64,000 nucleotides of DNA from Acerihabitans sp035013185 (GCF_035013185.1 NZ_JAYGJO010000013.1:62001-126000), one strand, 5' to 3'. Shown: positions 35,315 through 45,072, counted from the first letter of the stretch. Numbers and translations: made by a program. Notes: generated by a model not told the origin, from the sequence alone.

Positions 35315-36205
35315 TTAACCTTTAAGACCCCCGGCGGTAAGGCCACTCACCAGCCAGCGTTGAGCCAACAAGAACAGCAAGGTAATCGGAATGGCCGAGA
35401 GTACTGCCGCAGCAGCAAAATCACCCCACAAATAGTTTTGTGGATTGAGGTACTGCTGCATGCCCACCGCCAGAGTAAAGCTGTTCACGTCGCGCAGTAG
35501 CAGCGACGCAACGGGAACCTCGGTGATCGCCGCGATAAACGACAGCACAAACACTACCGCCAGGATCGGCACCGACAGCGGCAGCAGCACCAGCCGAAAC
35601 GCCTGCCAGGGGGTGGCACCATCGAGTGAAGCCGCTTCTTCCAGTGACCCGTCGATGGTTTCAAAATAGCCTTTGATGGTCCAGACGTGCAGCGTGATGC
35701 CCCCCAGATAGGCAAATATTAAGCCGCTATGGGTATTGAGACCGATAAACGGCAGGTACTGCCCAAGCCGGTCAAACAACGCATACAACGCCACCAGTGA
35801 CAGTACTGCGGGGAACATCTGGAAAATCAGCATACTTTTGAGCAGCACGCTGCGACCACAAAACCGCATGCGGGCAAACGCGTAGGCGCATGTAGTGGAC
35901 AGCGCCACGATACCCACGGCGGTGATCGACGCCACCTTAACGGAGTTCCATAACCACAACAACACCGGAAACGGTGGCGGGGTAATGCTGCCGTCCGCTT
36001 GCCGCACGCTAAATCCCAACGCCAGCCGCCAGTGCTCCAGGGAGATATGCTCGGGGATCAGGCTGCCGGTGGCAAAATTGCCGACCCGCAGTGAAATCGC
36101 CAACACCATCAGCAGCGGGAACACGATCATGGCAATAAAACCGAGCAGCAGCAGATGCGTCGCCACCAGCCGGATATGATGCGAGGTTGATTGAACAATA
36201 GCCAC
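35315..36205 (-). CDS. malG: Maltose ABC permease MalG
   Basis: MalG is the second membrane subunit of the MalFGK2 importer. The 296-residue protein equals E. coli MalG in length. It has six membrane helices, the P2 loop, and the EAA motif EEAASLDGATPWQAFRLVLLPLS that docks on MalK, plus a conserved C-terminal tail LTAGGLKG that reaches the ATP sites. It lies 12 bases after malF and is the last gene of malEFG. Confidence 0.97.
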   Translation of the reverse strand: MAIVQSTSHHIRLVATHLLLLGFIAMIVFPLLMVLAISLRVGNFATGSLIPEHISLEHWRLALGFSVRQADGSITPPPFPVLLWLWNSVKVASITAVGIVALSTTCAYAFARMRFCGRSVLLKSMLIFQMFPAVLSLVALYALFDRLGQYLPFIGLNTHSGLIFAYLGGITLHVWTIKGYFETIDGSLEEAASLDGATPWQAFRLVLLPLSVPILAVVFVLSFIAAITEVPVASLLLRDVNSFTLAVGMQQYLNPQNYLWGDFAAAAVLSAIPITLLFLLAQRWLVSGLTAGGLKG

Positions 36206-36217
36206 CGATAGAGCTCC

Positions 36218-37786
36218 TTAATCAAATGTCATACGGGTCGCTTTCAGGTTAAGCAACGCCAGGCCACCCACCAATAAAAAGATAATGGTGGCAATCGCCG
36301 CCGCCAGGCCAAAGTCCTGTCCGCCGGCACCCTCGAAGGCAATACGATAGGTATAACTCACCAGCAAATCGGTATAACCCGCCGGCGTAGTCGCGTTGAT
36401 ACGGTCAGGTCCGCCATTGGTCAGCAGTTGGATTAGAACAAAGTTATTAAAGTTAAAAGCAAAACTGGCAATCATTAGCGGCGTCAGAGGTTTGATCAAC
36501 ATGGGTAAAGTGATACGGAAAAAGTTTTGGAAAGGTCCCGCACCGTCCATGGCCGAGGCTTCATACAAATCGTCCGGAATGGATTTCAACAATCCCATGC
36601 ACAGAATCATCATATAGGGATATCCCAACCACGTGTTGATGGCCACCAGCATCACCCGTGCCAGGGTCGGATCGTTAAACCAGCTAGGCTGTATACCAAA
36701 TAAAGCATGCAGCACAATATTGATTTCGCCAAAACTCTGGTTAAACAGCCCCTTAAAGATCAGGATGGAAATAAAAGAAGGCACGGCATAAGGCAGGATC
36801 AGCATCATCCGATAGATAGCCCGGCCTTTCAGGGCTTCCCATTGCACCAGGCAAGCCAGCACCATCCCGAGCGCGACGGTTAGCACTACCGTGAGCAAGG
36901 AAAACACGATCGTCCAGACGAAGATCGAAAGAAACGGTTTTTGGATACCCTGGTCATTCAATACTCGCAGAAAGTTATGCCATCCCACCGAGACGGTATA
37001 TCCAGGGCTGAGCTTATTGTCGCCGAACCGACCATCGGCGCCCACGGCACGGTAAAAACCGGTGCTGTTATCCGGTCGGTACACCACACCGGTCAGGCTA
37101 TCGGTCAAGCGCAGCCCATCCCCGGGAATGTATCGCTGCTGCAAACTGGAAAATTGCCGCAACGAACTCATGCGCACACGGGTGTCGTCGGGTAATTGCA
37201 ACACCAACTGACCCAGCCCCAGGCGATTTTGTGTAATACCACGCAACGTCGCCCGTTCCCCCACCGGCGCCTCGGGTGAGGCGGTCATCGGTAAGATTTG
37301 CGCCTTGTCGGGGGCAAAGGAGAACGCTGGTGAGACCAGCCAGCCGCCAGCCGGAAGGGTAAGCGCCAGCCGCCATTGATTCCCCACTGGATATAAGCCG
37401 AAATTATAAGGCTTGCCGGACAGGTTCTGCTGTTCAAGCAACACCGTTCGGGCACGTTCGAAGGTTAACTGATGAACACTGCTGTAATTGGTAAACGCAA
37501 TGGCGACGGTACACACCAGCGGAAACAAGACAAACAACCCCATACCCGCCAGACCAGGATAAACATAACGCCAGGCGTATGCCCGACCGCTGGCGAAAAC
37601 ATACAACCCGGTGCTGGCCAGGGTAAGCGACAATATGGCAAACAAATATTCGCCGCGTACGTACATGGCGATCACCAACCAGGCAATCAATAATGCGACA
37701 ACGCTAATCAACAACCATTTGATCCCGCGATGACACCACCAACGCGGGTGTTTGGTCGCGACCATGCCAGGATAAATATCAGACAT
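36218..37786 (-). CDS. malF: Maltose ABC permease MalF
   Basis: MalF is the large membrane subunit holding the maltose-binding site. The 522-residue product (E. coli 514) begins at the ATG at 37786, preceded by AGGAAGGG; 24 upstream in-frame codons are dropped. It has N-terminal helices, the large periplasmic P2 domain (about residues 95-280) and the EAA loop YEASAMDGAGPFQNFFRITLP. The segment FGLAAAIATIIFLLVGGLALLNL is the last helix. It lies 93 bases after malE, as expected for the operon. Complete. Confidence 0.96.
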   Translation of the reverse strand: MSDIYPGMVATKHPRWWCHRGIKWLLISVVALLIAWLVIAMYVRGEYLFAILSLTLASTGLYVFASGRAYAWRYVYPGLAGMGLFVLFPLVCTVAIAFTNYSSVHQLTFERARTVLLEQQNLSGKPYNFGLYPVGNQWRLALTLPAGGWLVSPAFSFAPDKAQILPMTASPEAPVGERATLRGITQNRLGLGQLVLQLPDDTRVRMSSLRQFSSLQQRYIPGDGLRLTDSLTGVVYRPDNSTGFYRAVGADGRFGDNKLSPGYTVSVGWHNFLRVLNDQGIQKPFLSIFVWTIVFSLLTVVLTVALGMVLACLVQWEALKGRAIYRMMLILPYAVPSFISILIFKGLFNQSFGEINIVLHALFGIQPSWFNDPTLARVMLVAINTWLGYPYMMILCMGLLKSIPDDLYEASAMDGAGPFQNFFRITLPMLIKPLTPLMIASFAFNFNNFVLIQLLTNGGPDRINATTPAGYTDLLVSYTYRIAFEGAGGQDFGLAAAIATIIFLLVGGLALLNLKATRMTFD

Positions 37787-37879
37787 AACCCTTCCTATTA
37801 CGACGGATGACCACAAAAAACCAATCTGTCGACCTGATGAGTAAACCGGGCGGCTCAAGGCCGCCCGATACCCGACAGG

Positions 37880-39073
37880 TTATTTGGTGATACGGGCTTT
37901 CACCCCGTCCAGTGCTTGCTGGACCGTTTGTTTACCATTGATGGCATTCTTCACGGCACTGCGTTCGGCATACCAGAAGACACTCATTTGCGGAATATTC
38001 GGCATAATTTCCCCGTTCTGCGAGTTTTCCATCGTGGCAGCGATGCGCGGATCCTTGGACAATTCTGCCTGATAGCTTTTCAGCGCCACCGCGCCAAGGG
38101 GTTTGTCCTTGTTCATGGCTTCCAGACCTTCTCGGGTCAGCAGGTAATTTTCTAAAAATTCCTTCGCCAGTTCCTTATTCGGACTGGCGGCATTGATCCC
38201 GGCACTCAACACACCGACAAACGGCTTGGAAGGGTGGCCTTTAAACGTCGGCAACACCGCTACACCGTAATGGATGCCGCTTTTCTCCATATTCCCCCAC
38301 GCCCAAGGCCCGTCGATAGTCATGGCGGTTTGCCCTTTATTAAAGGCGGCTTCGGAAACGGAATAATCCGTATCAGCGTTGATATGCTTATTTTTGACCA
38401 AATCGACAATAAACTGCAGGCCAGCGCGGGAGCCCGCATTATTGACACCCACATCCTTGGTGCTATACCCCCCATTTTCATGCTTAAAGGCATAACCGCC
38501 GTCGGCCGCGATCAGCGGCCAGGTAAAATAGGGTTCCTGCAGGTTCCACATGATGGCGCTTTTACCCTTGGCCCGCAGCTTGGTATCTAATGCGGGGATC
38601 TCTTCCCAGGTTTTGGGCGGCGTGGCGATCAGATCTTTATTGTAAATCAGCGATAAGGCTTCCACCGCGATGGGATAGCCAATCAGCTTGCCGTTGTAGC
38701 GCACCGCGTCCCAGGTGAAAGGGAATAGCTTATCCTGAAAGGACTTGTCGGGGGTCACTTCCGTTAACAGGCCGGATTGAGCATAACCACCAAACCGATC
38801 GTGCGCCCAAAAGATAATGTCGGGACCGTCGCCGGTTGCCGCGACCTGGGGGTATTTTTCTTCAAGCTTGTCGGGGTGTTCCACCGTCACCTTGATGCCA
38901 GTGTCCTTTTCAAACTTCTTGCCCACTTCTGCCAAGCCATTATAACTTTTGTCGCCATTGATCCAAATCAGCAACCGACCTTCTTCTATTTTGGCAAAGG
39001 CTGAAGAACAGGCCATCACCGACATCACGGCGGACAACGTCAGGGTACATATAGCGGATTTCATGCTAGCCAT
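37880..39073 (-). CDS. malE: Periplasmic maltose-binding protein MalE
   Basis: MalE captures maltose and maltodextrins and delivers them to MalFGK2. The 397-residue precursor (E. coli 396) begins at the ATG at 39073 with AGGAAGGA upstream; 49 in-frame codons before it are rejected. The signal peptide ends CSSAFA-KIEEG. The mature sequence keeps KIEEGRLLIWINGDKSYNGLAEVGKKFEKDTGIKVTVEHPDKLEEKYPQVAATGDGPDIIFWAHDRFGGYAQSGLL in blocks matching E. coli MBP, and the C-terminal ALDGVKARITK. It is the first gene of malEFG, divergent from malK. Confidence 0.97.
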   Translation of the reverse strand: MASMKSAICTLTLSAVMSVMACSSAFAKIEEGRLLIWINGDKSYNGLAEVGKKFEKDTGIKVTVEHPDKLEEKYPQVAATGDGPDIIFWAHDRFGGYAQSGLLTEVTPDKSFQDKLFPFTWDAVRYNGKLIGYPIAVEALSLIYNKDLIATPPKTWEEIPALDTKLRAKGKSAIMWNLQEPYFTWPLIAADGGYAFKHENGGYSTKDVGVNNAGSRAGLQFIVDLVKNKHINADTDYSVSEAAFNKGQTAMTIDGPWAWGNMEKSGIHYGVAVLPTFKGHPSKPFVGVLSAGINAASPNKELAKEFLENYLLTREGLEAMNKDKPLGAVALKSYQAELSKDPRIAATMENSQNGEIMPNIPQMSVFWYAERSAVKNAINGKQTVQQALDGVKARITK

Positions 39074-39471
39074 AGTTCTATCCTTCCTTACTTTTAGCGA
39101 GGATCCGACGGCGCGGGATCGCTGGGAATTGACACAACCGCTATACTGCGCACAATTGTTATCCCCCTCATCCTCCTCCACCCTACGCCCCCACATCTCC
39201 CAATGTGATCGCAATAACACTCCTGGGTGATTTGCGTGCTATCGCACATAAAACAGACTACATATTTGCAACGACTGTCACGCTTTTCTCTGTCACGCTG
39301 CCCCCGGTGACGGGAAACCACATTCCCGTCCTCCCCACGACTCCCCCTTAAAAAAAAACCTACCGGATGATTTATGTCCGGCGCACTTCACTCACACTGG
39401 CCATCAATTGATCAACCTGCCATCACCGCAACGCCGGTGGGCAGAGTAATAACAGGCAGGAATATACACCT
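39074..39471. promoter_or_regulatory. malE/malK divergent control region with MalT and CRP sites
   Basis: This 398-base interval has the make-up of the E. coli malEp-malKp region. MalT-box-like clusters read on the minus strand as GGAGGAGGATGAGGGGGA at 39163-39180 and GGGGGAG...GGGGAGGA within 39325-39349. Between them lie CRP-like sites: TGTGA-N6-TAACA at 39204-39219 and a weaker TGCGT-N6-GCACA at 39233-39248. Repeated TGTCACGC half-sites follow near 39277-39298. This suggests activation of both operons by MalT with CRP. An A-run at 39350-39358 follows. No coding sequence is supported here. Confidence 0.75.
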
Positions 39472-40581
39472 ATGGCAAACGTTACTCTGAAAAATATCTG
39501 CAAAAGTTACGGTGAGAACGTGATCGCCAAAGACATCAATTTGGAGATCGCCGAGGGGGAATTTGTGGTGTTCGTTGGCCCGTCGGGTTGCGGAAAATCC
39601 ACATTATTGAGGATGATTGCCGGGTTGGAAGAGATCACCTCCGGCGAACTGAAAATTAACGATCGTCGGATGAACGAGGTGCCGCCCGCCGAACGCGGGG
39701 TAGGAATGGTATTCCAGTCCTACGCGCTGTATCCGCACCTGTCCGTTGCCGGCAATATGTCCTTTGGCCTGAAGTTGGCCCATGTCAAAAAAGACGACAT
39801 TGATCGCCGCGTTAATCAGGTCGCGGACACCCTCCAGCTTGGGCACCTGTTGGAGCGTCGCCCCAAAGCATTGTCCGGCGGTCAACGGCAGCGGGTGGCC
39901 ATTGGTCGCACCTTGGTGGCGGAACCGCAGGTATTCCTGCTTGACGAACCCCTGTCGAACCTGGACGCCGCACTGCGCGTGCAAATGCGTATCGAGATTT
40001 CCCGCCTGCACCAGCGCCTGCAACGCACCATGATTTATGTCACCCATGACCAAACCGAAGCCATGACGCTGGCCGACAAAATCGTCGTGCTAGAAGGGGG
40101 TCGTGTGGCGCAGGTCGGCAAACCCCTAGAGTTGTATCACTACCCAGCCAATCGTTTTGTCGCCGGTTTTATCGGCTCACCCAAAATGAACTTCCTACCG
40201 GTAAAAGTCACTGCCATCGCCATCGACCAGGTACAGGTTGAACTGCCTAACAACCAAAAAGTCTGGCTGCCGGTGGAAAGCAGTCGGGTAGCGGTCGGCG
40301 CCAATATGTCCCTAGGTATCCGACCGGAGCATCTGCAGGCAAGCACCATCGCCGATGTCATCTTGGAGGGTGTGGTGCAAGTCGTGGAACAACTGGGGTA
40401 TGAAACCCTGATCCATATTCAAATTCCCTCCATCCGCCTCAACCTCGTCTACCGTCAAAACGACGTGGTGTTGGTCACCGAGGGTGCCCAATTCGCTATC
40501 GGCCTGCCGCCCCAGCGTTGCCATTTATTTCGAGAGGATGGTAGCGCCTGCCGGCGATTACACCAGGAACCGGGCGTCTAA
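39472..40581 (+). CDS. malK: Maltose ABC transporter ATPase MalK
   Basis: MalK powers maltose import and restrains MalT when the transporter is idle. The 369-residue protein (E. coli 371) has Walker A GPSGCGKST (36-44), signature LSGGQRQRVAIGRTL, Walker B VFLLDEPLSNLD, and the switch His in YVTHDQTEAM. A C-terminal TOBE/regulatory domain (GFIGSPKMNFLPV, LGIRPEHLQ) binds MalT and EIIAGlc in E. coli. GCAGGAAT precedes the ATG. It heads malK-lamB-malM, with lamB 39 bases downstream. Confidence 0.96.
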   Translation: MANVTLKNICKSYGENVIAKDINLEIAEGEFVVFVGPSGCGKSTLLRMIAGLEEITSGELKINDRRMNEVPPAERGVGMVFQSYALYPHLSVAGNMSFGLKLAHVKKDDIDRRVNQVADTLQLGHLLERRPKALSGGQRQRVAIGRTLVAEPQVFLLDEPLSNLDAALRVQMRIEISRLHQRLQRTMIYVTHDQTEAMTLADKIVVLEGGRVAQVGKPLELYHYPANRFVAGFIGSPKMNFLPVKVTAIAIDQVQVELPNNQKVWLPVESSRVAVGANMSLGIRPEHLQASTIADVILEGVVQVVEQLGYETLIHIQIPSIRLNLVYRQNDVVLVTEGAQFAIGLPPQRCHLFREDGSACRRLHQEPGV

Positions 40582-40620
40582 GTCTGCCTGTTCGCAGGCA
40601 ACAATAATCAGGAGAAAATA

Positions 40621-41892
40621 ATGACTAACCTACGTATTTTACCTTTGTCAGTGGCAATCCTCGGTGGCGCGCTTTCAGCACAAGCGATGGCTGTAGACTT
40701 CGCGGGCTACGCCCGTTCCGGTATCGGCTGGACCGGCAGCGGCGGCGAGCAACAGTGCTTTCAGGCAACCGGCGCCGCCAGTAAATACCGTCTAGGCAAT
40801 GAATGTGAAACCTACGCTGAGCTTAAATTGGGCCAACAGCTGTGGAAAGAGGGTGATAAAAGCTTTTATTTCGATACCAACCTCGCTTATTCCGTTTCGC
40901 AACAAAGCGACTGGGAATCGGTCACTCCGGGCTTTCGCGAAGTGAACGTCCAAGGCAAAAATATCATTGACTCGCTGCCCGGCGCCACGCTCTGGGCAGG
41001 TAAACGGTTCTACCAGCGCCACGACGTCCATATGATCGACTTCTACTACTGGGACGTGTCCGGCCCGGGTGCCGGTCTGGAAAATATAGACCTCGGTTTC
41101 GGTAAGTTGTCCCTGGCAGTCACCCGCGACGGGGAAAGCGGTGGTTCCTACGGCTGGATCGATCAACAACGAGAAGAACGCGCCACCGTCAACGACATCT
41201 TTGACGTCCGTTTGGCGGAACTGAACACCAACCCTGGCGGCAAACTGGAAATTGGGGTGGATTACGGCAGCGCCAACACCCAGGACGGTTACAGCCTGGC
41301 CGACGGCGCGTCGAAAGACGGTTATATGCTCACCGCCGAACATACCCAGAGCATGTTTAACGGCTTTAACAAAGTGGTTTTGCAATATGCCACCGATTCC
41401 ATGACGTCAGACAATAACGGCCGCTCACAAGGCGCCAGTATTGATAATAACGGCAGCATGCTGCGGGTATTGGATCACGGTGCACTGGATTTCAACGACA
41501 CATGGTCATTGATGTACGTGGCCATGTACCAGAATGTGGATCGTGATAATCATAACGGCACCACCTGGTACACCGCGGGCATCCGCCCCATGTACAAATG
41601 GACACCGATCATGAGCACACTACTGGAATTGGGCTACGACAATGTTAAATCCCAGGAAACCGGCGATCGCAACGGCCAATATAAAGTCACCCTGGCACAG
41701 CAGTGGCAAGCCGGCAGCAGCATCTGGTCGCGTCCGGCCATCCGCCTGTTTGCCACCTATGCGAATTGGAATGAAAAATGGGGCTATGACGATGCCGGCC
41801 TGGCGCGCAACGACACCAGCGCCACAACGTTCAGCCGCGGCAAAGACAATGAAGTGACCTTCGGCGTCCAGTTTGAAGCCTGGTGGAAATAA
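40621..41892 (+). CDS. lamB: Maltoporin LamB
   Basis: LamB is an outer-membrane trimeric porin for maltodextrins. The 423-residue precursor (E. coli 446) has a signal peptide ending AQAMA-VDFAGYARSGIGW, the invariant maltoporin N-terminus. Other landmarks are the Cys pair in GEQQCFQATGA...LGNECETYAE, GKRFYQRHDVHMIDFYYWD, and the C-terminal barrel strand ending EVTFGVQFEAWWK. The mature barrel appears complete, a little shorter in outer loops than E. coli. AGGAG precedes the start. Phage-receptor loops may differ (inference). Confidence 0.96.
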   Translation: MTNLRILPLSVAILGGALSAQAMAVDFAGYARSGIGWTGSGGEQQCFQATGAASKYRLGNECETYAELKLGQQLWKEGDKSFYFDTNLAYSVSQQSDWESVTPGFREVNVQGKNIIDSLPGATLWAGKRFYQRHDVHMIDFYYWDVSGPGAGLENIDLGFGKLSLAVTRDGESGGSYGWIDQQREERATVNDIFDVRLAELNTNPGGKLEIGVDYGSANTQDGYSLADGASKDGYMLTAEHTQSMFNGFNKVVLQYATDSMTSDNNGRSQGASIDNNGSMLRVLDHGALDFNDTWSLMYVAMYQNVDRDNHNGTTWYTAGIRPMYKWTPIMSTLLELGYDNVKSQETGDRNGQYKVTLAQQWQAGSSIWSRPAIRLFATYANWNEKWGYDDAGLARNDTSATTFSRGKDNEVTFGVQFEAWWK

Positions 41893-41978
41893 TACCTGTT
41901 CTGAACCCGTAGCTTTCCTTAACCGGTATGGGGTATTGCCTACCCCGTATCGGTGATCTTGCTTACAGGAATATAATA

Positions 41979-42881
41979 ATGAATAAGAACATACTGACAC
42001 TCTGTTTGACGGCAGCCTTGATCATAGGGTCGCCTGCGGCGGCACACGCCGCCCCCCGGTTAGGATCGGAAAATATCGCGGTGGCACCGTCGTTATCGCC
42101 ATCGGCATTACAACAGTTACCATGGGACGCGCTGATACCCCCGTCGAGCAAGAACATCACGTTGGATTCCGCTTCTCCACGGCTTTCACAAGGAAATATC
42201 CAGGGTGCGGTAGCGGCGTTTACCCTGCCGGCCAATCGCGGCACGCTGGACATTACACTCAGCAGCATTGTCGACCACGGTCAGGTCTTTGTGCCCAACG
42301 TTCTGATTCTAGATGAACAACTGCGCCCGGCAGCTTTTTTCCCCAGCAGCTATTTCCCTTATCAAAAACCGGGTATGACAGCGGGCGAACGCCTGAGCGG
42401 CACGATGAAACTCACGCCAGCACTGGGCCAACAGCAAATCTATCTGCTCATCTATACCACCCGCCAGGATCTCGCCGGCACCACCACACTCACCAACCCG
42501 GCTAAAGCCTATGCCGAAGGCATCGGCACCTCAGCACCGTCTATCCCGGACCCCATCGCCCACCATGCCGGTACCGGGAAGATCAAAGTTGAAGTTGTTA
42601 CCGAACAAAATAGCAGTAATATCATGATCGGCCAGCCGTTTTCCTCCCCTTCACCTGCACCGGTAGTGGTGGGCACGGCCCAACCGCTCGCGGCCACCAC
42701 AACCATGGCACCCGCCGCCCCGGTGCTTAACGATACTGAAAGCTATTTCAACCAGTCGATCAAACAGGCAGTGAACGACGGCAATATTGATAAAGCGCTA
42801 AAATTGCTCAATGAGGCAGAGCGGCTTGGATCAACGTCGGCACGGCAAACATTTATCAGTAGCGTAAAAGGCAAGGGATAA
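41979..42881 (+). CDS. malM: Periplasmic maltose-regulon protein MalM
   Basis: MalM is a periplasmic protein of the mal regulon whose precise task is unclear. The 300-residue product (E. coli 306) starts at the ATG at 41979 with CAGGA upstream; 17 earlier in-frame codons are dropped. The signal peptide ends AHAAP. Family blocks include LSPSALQQLPWDALIPPSS, FTLPANRGTLDITLSSIV, FVPNVLILDEQLRPAAFFPSSYFPYQKPG and a C-terminal helical segment ESYFNQSIKQAVNDGNIDKALKLLNEAERLGS. It is the last gene of malK-lamB-malM and a terminator follows. Confidence 0.94.
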   Translation: MNKNILTLCLTAALIIGSPAAAHAAPRLGSENIAVAPSLSPSALQQLPWDALIPPSSKNITLDSASPRLSQGNIQGAVAAFTLPANRGTLDITLSSIVDHGQVFVPNVLILDEQLRPAAFFPSSYFPYQKPGMTAGERLSGTMKLTPALGQQQIYLLIYTTRQDLAGTTTLTNPAKAYAEGIGTSAPSIPDPIAHHAGTGKIKVEVVTEQNSSNIMIGQPFSSPSPAPVVVGTAQPLAATTTMAPAAPVLNDTESYFNQSIKQAVNDGNIDKALKLLNEAERLGSTSARQTFISSVKGKG

Positions 42882-42916
42882 CGTATCCCGACCCTACTGA
42901 CCGTTGGCAGATTACT

Positions 42917-42940
42917 GGTGCGCTTTGGCGCACCTTTTTT
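42917..42940 (+). terminator. Terminator of malK-lamB-malM
   Basis: A GGTGCGC/GCGCACC stem with a TTTG loop is followed by six T, 36 bases after the malM stop. Confidence 0.88.
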
Positions 42941-43109
42941 CCTTCAGCGAAGTAAAAATCGTGAAGTGCTACTCTATGGCATTGCTTCAGCCGGACAATC
43001 TCATTATGATGCCGCGGCTCACCACCGGACGGACCGCTTGTCCGCGCCAGTTGGCGCGAAACAGAAGGGTCAATCCACTCCATTTTGCTTTGCTTTTTGC
43101 TGAGGATAT

Positions 43110-43667
43110 ATGCATACCAATACGTTAGCGAACCCCGGTCCGCTGGGACTTATGGGCTTTGGGATGACGACCATTTTACTCAACCTGCATAATGCCGGTT
43201 TCTTTCCACTGACCTCAATTATTATCAGTATGGGCATTTTTTACGGCGGCATTGCACAAATCATTGCCGGCATTATGGAATATAAACATGGCAATACCTT
43301 CGGCACCACGGCATTTACCTCCTACGGCGCGTTTTGGCTGAGTCTGGTAGGGATAATACTGTTGCCGCGCATGGGCCTGGCCGACGCCAGCGATGCGGTT
43401 TTCCTCGGGGTCTATTTAGGGCTATGGGGCATATTTACGCTATTTATGTTTTTCGGCACCTTGCGCGCCAGCCGCGCCCTGCAGATTGTATTCGGCAGTC
43501 TGACGGTGCTGTTCGCCATGCTCTGCGCCGGCAATATCACCGGCAATCATGCCATCATCGTAGCGGCCGGTTATATCGGCTTATTCTGCGGCGCGAGTGC
43601 CATCTACTTGGCCATGGCGGAAGTGATCAATGAACAGATGGATCGCCAGGTCATGCCCATCGGCTAA
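43110..43667 (+). CDS. satP: Acetate/succinate transporter SatP (YaaH)
   Basis: SatP takes up acetate and succinate with protons and forms a hexameric inner-membrane channel. The 185-residue protein has six membrane helices. The family signature NPxPLGL appears as NPGPLGLMGFGMTT at the N-terminus, followed by NAGFFP and FYGGIAQIIAGIMEYKHGNTFGTTAFTSYGAFWLS as in E. coli SatP. GAGGA precedes the ATG. It is monocistronic. The Gly replacing Ala in the signature is a mild change. Confidence 0.95.
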   Translation: MHTNTLANPGPLGLMGFGMTTILLNLHNAGFFPLTSIIISMGIFYGGIAQIIAGIMEYKHGNTFGTTAFTSYGAFWLSLVGIILLPRMGLADASDAVFLGVYLGLWGIFTLFMFFGTLRASRALQIVFGSLTVLFAMLCAGNITGNHAIIVAAGYIGLFCGASAIYLAMAEVINEQMDRQVMPIG

Positions 43668-44340
43668 TCGACCAGTATCCCGATGATTCATCGGCCGCAT
43701 TGCGCGGCGGCTAAACAACCCGGCCAAAACCTTACTGGCCGGATTCACCGCCAAATCGGCCACCTCAATGTTAAGATGGCTTGACCGATACAGGGCGCAG
43801 GCGATTTACTGTGCGTGAGGTCAATCGATACAATGGCAAAAAATGAATATGGCGCGGCGATAAATCGGAGATAAGAAAATAAAAAAAGTTCGGGATAAGG
43901 TTGTGTATCGTTATTGGCTATTATAAATTACTCTAGTCTTGGATTGCTTGTTGATATGTATAATGGAATATTAATAACATAATAATAACCTATGACCGAG
44001 ATCTATAACCTATATTGCGACAACACGCCAAAAAATAAAATCTGTGCCCGAGAAGCCTCCCCTCTTTATTGATGGCAGTCATGACGATTGCAATATGATC
44101 CAACGCCTAGCCGATGTTTCCAACCAGCCCGTCATCCTAATAAACGCGTTAAGTAAAGCGCTGATCTATACCACGTTAGCCATAGGTACTGCGTTCGGAG
44201 CGACTTTTATATTGCCGCCTGCGTAAACGACATTATCGAGGGACAAACTAGACCCTCACCGCCAGCAGCGGCGGCCTAATCCACCAACGGGTCCAGTGGT
44301 TCCTGTCGGTGCCCAGCCAGCACCACGATTAAACCCTACC
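43668..44340. other. AT-rich interval without a supported gene
   Basis: The 673-base interval is AT-rich after about 43800. The only open stretch of note is a GTG-started 60-codon frame at 44044-44226 (plus) whose last third is hydrophobic (LSKALIYTTLAIGTAFGATFIL). It has no ribosome site and no recognised relative, so it is noted but not called. It may be the remains of a gene or a small membrane protein. Confidence 0.4.
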
Positions 44341-44392
44341 ACCACACAAATGAAAAAGCCTTGACGTTGAGGTCAAGGCTTTTTAGTGTGGT
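44341..44392 (+). terminator. Long hairpin with T-run, possible end of a small RNA
   Basis: A perfect 13-bp stem (AAAAAGCCTTGAC at 44353-44365 with its complement at 44372-44384) has a 6-base loop and is enclosed by a second 7-bp pairing (ACCACAC/GTGTGGT, 44341-44347 and 44386-44392). The inner stem ends in five T. No clear gene precedes it within 100 bases, so it may end the 60-codon ORF transcript or an unannotated small RNA. Confidence 0.7.
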
Positions 44393-44661
44393 ACAATTTT
44401 AGGTTTTAACATTAATAACTTCAACGAGTAAAGCGAACTTCATACGATGTACATCTTCACAACGGAAATATCGAGTATCTATAACGAACGTTCCTCCGAT
44501 ATATTTACTAAACTAAGGGAAATCCCGACACTTCTATTTGTTAATCAGCTCAGATGCTACTGACCAACCTAGTACATCACCCATCGCGATATATACTTTT
44601 GTAGCATGACCTTACCGTCTTCGCGAAATCCTCAATTAGCTGGTTACAACCCCACAATCGC

Positions 44662-45072
44662 GAATATTCACTAAATACAAGGCCTTACTTTATCGCGCTT
44701 ACAAACTACTTAACCACAGATGCGATTTTACTGATTTGTTACATGGCTTTACATCACTCACGTTATTTGCCTTAACACAAACTCAGCCTTCATGACGTGA
44801 ATATTAACTAACTACAAGACCTTACTTCATCGCACTTACAAACTACTTAACCTCAGATGCGATTTTACTGATTCATTACATGGCTTTACATCATTCACGT
44901 TATTTGCCTTAACACAAACTTGGCCTTCATGACGTGAATATTAACTAACTACAAGACCTTACTTCATCGCGTCTACAAATGACTCACCCTCTAATGCGAT
45001 TATACTGATTTGTTACATAGCGTTACATCATTCACGTTATTTGCCTTATCACAAACTCAACCTTCGGGACGT
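44662..45072. repeat. Three tandem 137-bp repeats
   Basis: Three head-to-tail copies of exactly 137 bp lie at 44662-44798, 44799-44935 and 44936-45072, each starting GAATATT and ending GACGT. By my count copies 1 and 2 differ at 11 positions and copies 2 and 3 at about 20. A few bases of a fourth unit (GAATAT) follow. Each unit contains TTACTTCATCGC, GCGATT and TTACATCA blocks and a TTCACGT that can pair with the ACGTGAA at the unit junction 30-odd bases later. There is no reading frame (137 is not a multiple of three). About 270 bases of AT-rich, gene-free sequence precede the array. Confidence 0.92.

Noticed and set aside
44044..44226. 60-codon GTG ORF with hydrophobic end
   Set aside because: No ribosome site, no family, not conserved as far as I can tell; mentioned in the interval note only.
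44662..45072. CRISPR array
   Set aside because: The units are 137 bp, contiguous and without variable spacers; no cas genes are present anywhere in the window.
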